Below, piece after piece: positions 6,396-15,300 of a stretch of DNA of 15,611 nt. How positions within the stretch are numbered: position 1 is the stretch's first letter; every line of letters begins with the position of its first letter. The stretch is from Chrysochromulina tobinii (taxonomy: Eukaryota > Haptophyta > Prymnesiales > Chrysochromulinaceae), in NCBI GenBank assembly GCA_001275005.1, contig JWZX01001110.1, forward strand, positions 1-15,611, read 5' to 3'. The notes under the pieces are model-generated. The model was not told the origin of the DNA, searched no databases, and saw only the letters and a program-made list of their open reading frames with translations. Both the position numbers and the translations under genes were made by a program.

Positions 6396-9300
6396 TCACG
6401 CCTCGAGCTGCGCCTCCCGGAGCAGCGGCGCCGCCTCGTCGAGCTTGCCTTGGTCCTGCAGCAGCGACGCCAGGTTGCTGATGGAGGTGAGAGTGCCTGG
6501 GTGCCGATTACCAAGCGTCGAACGCAGCACCTGGAGCGCCTCCCGGAGCAGCGGCTCCGCCTCGTCGAGCTTGCCTTGTTTCTTCAGCAGCGCCCCGAGA
6601 TTGTTCATGGCGGCGAGCGTTTTGGGGTGCCGATCGCCGAGCGTTGCACGGCGCCCATCGAGCGCCTCCCGGAGCAGCGGCGCCGCCTCGTCGAGCTTGC
6701 CCTGGTCCCGCAGCACCGACCCCAGATTGATGATGGAGGCGAGTGTGTCAGGGTGCAGATCGCCGAGCGTCTCGCGGCTCGCCTCGAGCGTCTCGCGGAG
6801 CAGCGGCGCCGCATCTGCGAGATTACCCTGTTTCTTCAGCAGCATCCCCAGGTTGTTCATGGTGGTCAGAGTGTCAGGGTGCCGATCGCCGAGCGTCACG
6901 CGCATGGCCTCAAGCGCCTCGCGGAGCAGCGGACCCGCCTCCTTCAGATTGCCCTGGTCCTGCAGCAACGACCCCAAGCTGTTCATGGCGGCGAGCGTTT
7001 CAGGGTGCCGATCGCCGAGTATCTCACGGCGCCCATCGAGCGACTCCATGAGGAGTGGTTGCGCCTCATCGACATCGCCTTGGGAGTACAGCAGCATCCC
7101 CAGGTTGTTTATGGCGGCCAGAGTGTCAGGATGCCGATCGCCAAGCGTCTCACGGCACGTCTCGAGCACCTCCTGGAGCAGCGGCGCCGCCTCGTCGAGC
7201 TTGCCCTGGTCCCGCAGCAACGACCCCAAGTTGTTCATGGCGGCGAGTGTGTCCGAGTGCCGATCGCCAAGCGTCTCACGGCACGTCTCGAGCGACTCCC
7301 GGAGGAGTGGTTGCGCCTCATCGACATTGCCTTGGGAGTACAGCAGCATCCCCAGATTATTCATACAGGCGAGCGTTTCAGGGTGCCGATCGCCGAGCGT
7401 CTCACGGCTCGCCTCGAGCGCCTCCCGGAGCAGCGGCGCCGCCTCGTCGAGCTTGTCCTGGTCCTGCAGCAGCGACCCCAGATTGATTATGGAGGTGACC
7501 GTATCAGGGTGCCGATCGCCGAGCGTCGCACGACTAATCTCGAGCGCCTCCCGGAGCAGGGGCGCCGCCTCGTCGAGCTTACCCTGGTCCCGCAGCAGCA
7601 ACCCCTGATTTGTGCTGGAGTCGATAGTGTTACGTTGCTTGCTCATCTCAGTAGCCGATTTGGTGGTGGCCGCTGAGGCGACGGCATCGTCCTCGTTGTC
7701 CTCGTCAACGCAAGCGCCCATCATCGCTGAAAAGAGCGCTGCCTCGGCCGCCGCCTTCTCGGCCGCCGCCTTCTCGGCCGCCGCCATCGCCGCGGCCTGG
7801 GCCTTCTCGGCCGCGGCCCTTTCAGCCGCGGCCCTCTCGGCCGCCGCCTTCTCAGCCGCTGCCCTCTCGGCCGCGGCCTTCTCGGCGGTGGCCTTTTCGG
7901 CCGCGGCCTTCTCGGCCGCCGCCTTCTCGGCCGCCGCCAACGCCGCCTTCGCCGCCGCCTCGGCCGCGGCCCTTTCAGCCGCGGCCTTCTCGGCCTCGGC
8001 CGCGGCCCTCTCGGCCGCCGCCTTCTCAGCCGCTGCCCTCTCGGCCGCGGCCTTCTCGGCGGCGGCCCTCTCAGCCGCGGCCTTGGCCGCCGCCTCGGCT
8101 GCCGCCTTCTCGGCTGCCGCCTTCTCGGCTGCCGCCTTCTCGGCCGCCGCCAACGCCGCCTTCGCCGCCGCCTCGGCCGCCTCAGCCGCGGCCCTTTCAG
8201 CCGCAGCCTTCTCGGCATCTGCCGCGGCCCTCGCGGCCGCGGCCTTCTCGGCCGCCGCCCTCTCGGCCGCGGCCTTCTCGGCGGCGGCCTTGGCCGCCGC
8301 CTCGGCTGACGCCTTCTCGGCCGCCGCCTTCTCGGCTGCCGCCTTCTCGGCTGCCGCCTTCTCGGCCGCGGCCTTCTCGGCGGCGGCCTTGGCCGCCGCC
8401 TCGGCTGACGCCTTCTCGGCCGCCACCTTCTCGGCCGCCGCCTTCTCGGCCGCCGCCTTCTCGGCCGCGGCCTTGGCCGCCTTCTCGGCCTTGGCCGCCT
8501 TCTCGGCCGCCGCCGCCTTCTCGGCCGCCATCTTCTCAGCCGCCGCCTTCTCGGCCGCCGCCCTCACGTTCTTGAAAGCCGCCGCCCTCTCGGCCGCCGC
8601 CTTCTCGGCCGCCGCCTTCTCGGTGGCGGCCTTTTCGTTGGCGGCCTTGCCTGCCGTCTGCGCTGCCGCCTCCTTCTCGGCCGCCGCTTTGGCCTCCGCC
8701 TCAGCCGCCACCTTCTCAGCTGCCGCCCTCTCGGCCTTTTCGGCCGCCGCCCTCTCGATGACGAGCGGCAGCGGCGGAGCGCTTCGTTGGGATCTCCCAA
8801 CTGATTTCTGACCGTCGCTTCCTGGTGTGCGGGCACTCTTTTCATACGCGTCGCGGCCCGAGCTCGCCGGCCGGTTCCAGCCGAAAGGCGACCAGACAGA
8901 GCTCACCGATGCTGATGGCGGCACGGATGCTCGAGGGGACATGCGGAGCGGAGGGACGCGACCTTGCACCGAGGGCCTTCGCGTCCATGAACGCTCATCA
9001 GGGCTCAAGTCCAGACTGGTGCCATCCTCTCGTGCCTTGATCTTGAGGAGCTCGGCAAGGCTCACCTTGCCGTCGCCCGAAGGGCCACCCGCACTGATGA
9101 CACTTCGGGCGTCCGCTTCAGTGACGGATTCGTCAATCTCGGCAAGAAAGGCATGCAACTCTCTCAGTTCGATCCCGTTTTCGTCGGCATTCATGCGCCT
9201 AAAGCCATCGACCATCATGGCCTTGTCGACACTTGCCAATAACATGGCGACACGATCGGTGATGCTCGAGCCTTGCGAGACGACCACTTCGGACGTGGCG

Positions 9301-12300
9301 GCGCCCAACACGGCGTTCATGCCTGACGCGTCGCCGCCCCAAAGCTCGCCCAGTGTGGGCTCGCGGCGGATGGAACGCAGCTGGGCGTTGTCGTCGTCGG
9401 GCGGGCCCGTCGACGTCGATGACGGCATTCGCTGGCATTGTGGAGTCTTGTCAGGGAGCACATTCATGGGCGTAGCGAAATGCTCGTCAGGAGGATGGTT
9501 CATGGCGGTGCGCATCCCTCCGTTGGGATCCCGTCGGGAGGGTGGCGCAACCTCGTCTACATGGTCTTGTTTCTTCCGCAGCGCCTCGAGATTGTTCATG
9601 GCGGCGAGCGTTCTGGGGTGCCGATCGCCGAGCGTCGCACGGCGCCCATCGAGCGCCTCCCGGAGCAGCGGCGCCGCTTCGTCGAGCTTGCCCTGGTCCC
9701 GCAGCAGTAACGCCAGATTGCCGATTGTGTCGAGTGTGTCAGGGTGCAGATCGCCGAGCGTCTCGCGGCTCGCCTCGAGCGCCTCCCGGAGCAGCGGCTC
9801 CGCCTCGTCGAGCTTGCCTTGTTTCTTCAGCAGCATCCCCAGGTTGTACATGATGGTCAGAGTGTCAGGGTGCCGATCGCCGAGCGTCACGCGCATGGCC
9901 TCAAGCGCCTCGCGGAGCAGCGGACCCGCCTCCTTTAGATTGCCCTGGCCATAGAGCAGCATCCCCAGGTTATTCATGGCGGCGAGCGTTTCAGGGTGCC
10001 GATCACCAAGCGTCTCACGGCACGCCTCGAGCGACTCCCTGAGGAGCGCTTGCGCCTCATCGACATTGTCTTGGGAGTACAGCAGCGACCCCAAGTTCTT
10101 CATGGCGGCCAAAGTGTCAGGATGCCGATTGCCGAGCGTCGCACACAGAGCGTCGAGCGCCTCCCGGAGCAGCGGCTCCGCCTCGTCGAGCTTGCCCTGG
10201 TCCCGCAGCAGCGACCCCAGATTGATGATGGAGGTGGCCGTATCAGGGTGCCGATCGCCGAGCGTCGCACGACTAATCTCGAGCGCCTCCCGGAGCAGCG
10301 GCTCCGCCTCGTCGAGCTTGCCTTGTTTCTGCAGCAGCATCCCCCGACTGTTGATGGAGGTGACGCTCCTCGAGCCGGAGGTCGAGGCACGCGGGCGACC
10401 GCTGTCTGTGCGGGCACACCTTTCATACGCGTGACGGCCCGAACTCGCCGGCCGATCTGTGTGCATATTGACAGCAGCCAAGAAGGCAGGTTCGGGTTGT
10501 GGGATAGGCAGGACCGGAGGCTGAGCCACGCGAGGCTGAGCCAAGACGCCATCGCCAGGTGAGGCTGAGCCAGGTGAGTGTTGTTCACGCGGTTGGACGC
10601 CTTCCGCCACGGCTGGACGCGGCTGGACGCCAGAACGCGACCAGCCCGAGCGCGTCGATGTGGATGCCGACGCGGCTGCTGGTGGGACGTCGACCCGGGA
10701 TATGCGAAGCGGAGGGACGTCGCCTTGCACCGAGGTCATTCCCGCCGCCGCCGCCTTCGCAGCCGTCGTTCCCTTCACCGCCGTGCCAACGGCCGCCGCC
10801 TCAAAGGCATCCACCGCCACCACCTCTGCAGCCTTCACACGGCGCTCCGCACCTCCAAACCCGTCGACGATCTGCTTGGCGGCGCTGCCGAGCTTCCTCG
10901 TTTGCGGCCGTGTGCGTACATCAGGGCTCAAGTCTGGACTGCTGTCGCACGATCGACCAAAGGACTCGGAGGACTCGGGGCTGCGAAGCGAGCGAAGGGA
11001 CTGAGCGCCGTTCTGCGTCAGAGGTGGATGGGAAGGTTCCCCTTCAAGGGTCTCGGGGGCCTGTTGTGGCTGGGCTGGCTGAGGACGGCCAGAAAGGAAG
11101 TCGAGACGCCGTCGGCAGAGCAGCTGCTTCTGAGCAGCGCTGATCGTCACCGGGGCTACCTTTAGCGCGGCGGGCGACCCGACGAACTTCCACACCACCT
11201 GCCAAGCGACGTTCGCCGCCTCGAGCAGCGGATTGTCGGAGGGCACCTGCGCGTCGAGCATCGCGTCTGCCAGCGTGCGCCAACGGAAGGCAAATTCATG
11301 CCGCCGTCTGAGGCGGCGGCTCATCTTCAGCCAATTAGCACGTGCGCGGCGGTAGAGCGAGTCAAGGAGCGATCGCCGCATCACGAGTACTGGCCGCAAT
11401 TGCCTTTGTATAATCGACGCCGCGAGGGAGCGAATCTCGATCCTCATCGCCTCCGCGTTGCGCCGGCGTACGGCGGGGCTGAGTCCCGTGCGCACTTGCC
11501 TCTGCAGGGTGGTCGCCGCCTGCTCCAGGCGCTGCTCCAGGCGAAACGCCTCGATCCTGGCCTTAAACTCGCGCTTAATCTCGCGCAGCTTCAGTTTCTT
11601 GCGCAGTCGGATCTGCACCCGCGTCGCCGCCGCCTCGCGCGCCACCTTAGCGGCGCGTGCCTGCAGCAACTTCCGCTTCGCCAGCAAGGCGCGCGCCCTC
11701 GCTTGCAGCAAAACCGCCCTCGTTTCCTGCTGCGCCTTCTCCGCCTTGCGCCGCTGCTCGCTCAGGCGGCGACATCGGCGGCGCAAGCACCACAGCAGGA
11801 TGGCTCCGAGCAAGGCAACGGGTCCCACAGCGGCATAGATCACGCTGAGGATTGCGGGAGAGATGCTGCCAGCTTTGGCCACGACGCGCGTCGCCGTTGA
11901 GCCGTTGTGAAGAGCGGGGCTGCTCGGAGAGGCGGTCGCCGCCTGGACGATCGGCCCCTCCAAAGCATCCACGGTGAGCGAGGACGTGGCATTGTAGTGA
12001 ACCCCGACGGCGACTGTGAGGCTTTGAGGGGTCTGTGCCGCCAGCACAACGACGTAATTCGTGGCGACGGTGCGGTTGGGCGCGGAGATGACGGCGGTGG
12101 CACGCACGGAGGCCGCCTCGACCATTAGAGTCACACGCGCCGGTGCCACGCCCAGAAGAGCCGCCATGCCTTGTCTGAGTGCAAGCCGCTCGGCGTCGCC
12201 GAATTGATCGACTGTCCACGACTGGAGCACGAGCGTAAAATAGACTTGATACCCTTGGTAGATATGCCCTGGAGGTGCGGGCGGCCACGACGGTGGCAAC

Positions 12301-15300
12301 GGAGATGATGGGAAGGGCGCGGCGGGTGGGCGCAAGTGGGGCGATGGCGGCTGCTGCGGAGGTTGCGGCGGCGGTTGGTAAGGCAGCGGAGGAGACGGAG
12401 ACGGTGGCGGCGAGGGTGGCGGTGAGGGTGGTGGCGGCGAGGGCGGCGGCGGTGAAGGCGGTGGCCAGGGCGGCGGCCGCGAAGGCGGCGGCCGCGAAGG
12501 CGGCGGCGGCGGTAGTTGTGGCATGTCCAAGGGGACCCCTGGTGGATACTGCGGTGGCGGCGGCGATGGCGGCGGTGGCGAGGGCTGCGGCGCCGAGGGT
12601 GGCGGCGGCGATGGCGGCGGCGGCGACGAGGGTGGATGCGAGGGTGGCGGCCGCAAGGGTGGCGGCGAGGGTGGGCTACGCGGCGGCGGTGATGGGGGGG
12701 GCGGCGATGGCGGCGGCAAAGGTGGCTGCGAGGGCGGTGGTGGCGAGGGCGGTGGCTGCGAGGGCGGCGGCGGCGAGGGCGGCGGCGGCGAGGGCGATGG
12801 CGGCGGCGGCGATGGCGAGGGTGGCGGAGGCGACGAGGGTGGCGGACGAGGTGGCGGGGGCGAGGGATTAGGCCGTGAGGGCGGTAGAGACGGCGGCAGA
12901 GGTGACGGCGGGGGTGGTGACGGTGAAGGAGGCGGTGGCGACGGCGGCGGCAACGGTGGAGGAGGTAATGGCGGTGGGGACGGTGGCGGTGGTGAGGGTG
13001 GTGGCGATGGCGGACGAAAGAAGCGCCGTCCACAGTCCGTGCAATCCGTGCCAAAGGCGCACTGTGCCGGCGTGCCGTACAGGTCGGTAAGCGAGCCAGG
13101 CCCACCGTCCTGGCACGCGCCGTTGCTGGCGAAAGACCCACACGACTCGTCGCATGCCATAGGTGGGGGTGGCGTTGAGGGTGGTGGCGGAGACGGCGAC
13201 GGCGGCGGCGGCGACGGCGGGAACCTGTACCGTGCGCCGCAGTCGGCGCAGTCCGTGGCGAAGGCGCACTGAGCCACGGTACCATACAGATCAGTGAACG
13301 AGTTTGGCCCACCGTCCTGGCAGGCGCCATTCCGGGCCTGCACACACGAGTTGGCACACCACATCGGCGGAGGCGTGGACGGCGGCTGCGAAGGGGTAGG
13401 CGAGGGCGGCGGCGGCGAGGGCGGCGGCGGCGAGGGCGGCGGCGGCGAGGGCGGCGGCGGCGAGGGTGAGGGCGGCGGCGGCGAGGGCGGCGGTGGTGTG
13501 AGCGAGGGCGAGGGCGGCGGCGGCGGCGGGGGTGACAGAGCAACCGCAGCAAGTCCTCGGCGTGCAGTAATCAGAGATGAAGCAGATGACCATGTGTTGC
13601 TAACAGCATCATACCGTTCTACTGAATTGACGTTGTGGCAACAAGGAGCCCATCCACCAACTGCGTACAGGAAACCGTTGTAGGCTGCAAACCCAAATAC
13701 AAAGCGGGCTGTGCCAAGTGGTGCGACAGATGCCCACGTATTACTATTGGGGTCATATCTCTGGACAGTATCCACAACGCCGTTCGCACTGTTCTTGCCG
13801 CCTGCTGCATAGATGTAGCCATTCAAAGCTGCTACACCAAGTGAATGTCGTACTATGCCCAGCGATGCAACATACGTCCACGTATTTGTAGTGGGGTCAT
13901 ATCTCTCAGCAGAGCTGAGACCATCCCCCCCAACAACATACAGCAAGCCATTTAGCGCTGCTGCACCAGGCCCTCCACGTCCAGCAAGAAGAGGAGACAC
14001 ATAGACCCAGGTGTTTGCTGTTGCATCATAGCGTTCTACTGATTGAAGATTGCCCCAGCCCCCTGCTGCATAAATATAGCCATTGAGTGTTGCGACGCCC
14101 ATTCCTGATCGAGCAGTTCCAAGAGATGCAACATAGGACCATGTATTACCATCAACATCGTACTTCTCGACCGAGCTCAGTATCACACCATTATTGTCAC
14201 CACCAACTGCATAAACGAATCGTCCGAGTGCTGCCACTCCAAGATGATATCGAGATGTGCCTATGGTTGCGACGCTCAACCAAGCGTTGCTGGTAGAGGA
14301 AAACTTTTCAACCTTGTTGCTAGGTGGACCGCAGCAGCCCTCGTACCCTGAAATGGCGTACAAGCTTTCGGGCAAGGGCGTGGACGCAGGCGGCGGCGGC
14401 GAGGGCGAGGGCGGCGGCGGCGAGGGCGAGGGCGGCGGCGGCGAGGACGGCGGGAGCGAGGGTGGCGGCGAGAGCGTGCTCATGCAGAGCATCGGCGCCG
14501 TTCCTCGGATGTACACATCAGCACCATTGTGGTAAGGAAGCACTGCGCTAGCATGACCTTCAATGCTATCCCCCCCGTACAACATTTGGCCGGCGGCGCT
14601 CGCCTGAGCGTGGTCAGTCAAGCTGATCCAGGGATCCTCGGGGTTCCAGAAGCGCCGGTACCAACGGGCTGTGTACGGAGTTGCGCTTATCGATGATTTG
14701 AGGATGGCACGTGGCTCGTTCTCGTAGAAACCGCCGAGCACGGCATCCTTGGTCGCAATCAGCCACTTCTGGCAGTCACCCGTCGAGAACAAAAACTGGC
14801 TGAAGTTCAGATGATCGAACCGAATTGAGAAGCTCCCACTTCCTGGGGTCCCGTACACATCAGTGCCCACCAGCCGATCAGTCGCGCTATGCCAAGTGTA
14901 GCCCCGTTGGACGCGCCGCACAAGACACCAGCCGCCGCCATCAATGGAGGAGCACGTGCCAACGGCGAAAGGCGGCGAGGGCGGCGGCGGTGACGGTGAC
15001 GGCGGCGGCGGGGACGGTGGCGGCGGCGAGGGTGACAGAGAGTACGTCTGTCTTTTGCCTGAAGTATCTTGACTAGCTCGGGAGTCCAGATTGATCCACG
15101 AAATCCCGTCAGAGCTTGCCTGAAAGATCCAACCAGTTATAGAAGGCACGGGATTTACCGAAGATTCAACATGGTATGCAACTAACTCTTGAGGGGCATC
15201 GAATCGGTATTGCAGCCACTGCGGAGGACCAGGGGAACTTGTCCTGTATGATGTCCACATGCAGGCGAAGGAGGCGGAGCAAGCTTGCCCATTGGCAGGA

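Noticed and set aside
6315-7676. Plus-strand frames with 42-residue repeats over TPR array 2
   Set aside because: The periodicity comes from the 126-nt coding unit. Only the minus frame gives the known TPR consensus, and one of the plus frames is just a different reading of it.
7738-8756. Possible CRISPR-like or satellite array
   Set aside because: There are no unique spacers between fixed repeats; the units are degenerate, in frame and coding.
7612-8811. Long plus-strand Phe/Ser/Ala-rich open frame
   Set aside because: It is the antisense of the AAAEK array; repeats of stop-free 15-nt units open several frames on both strands, and there is no domain in it.
12131-13552. Arg/His/Pro-rich minus-strand frame and Gly-rich plus-strand frames over the Pro-rich stalk
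   Set aside because: They are shadows of the SPPPP coding repeats in other frames. The frame with Kelch and Cys-rich domains continues through this region and is the real one.
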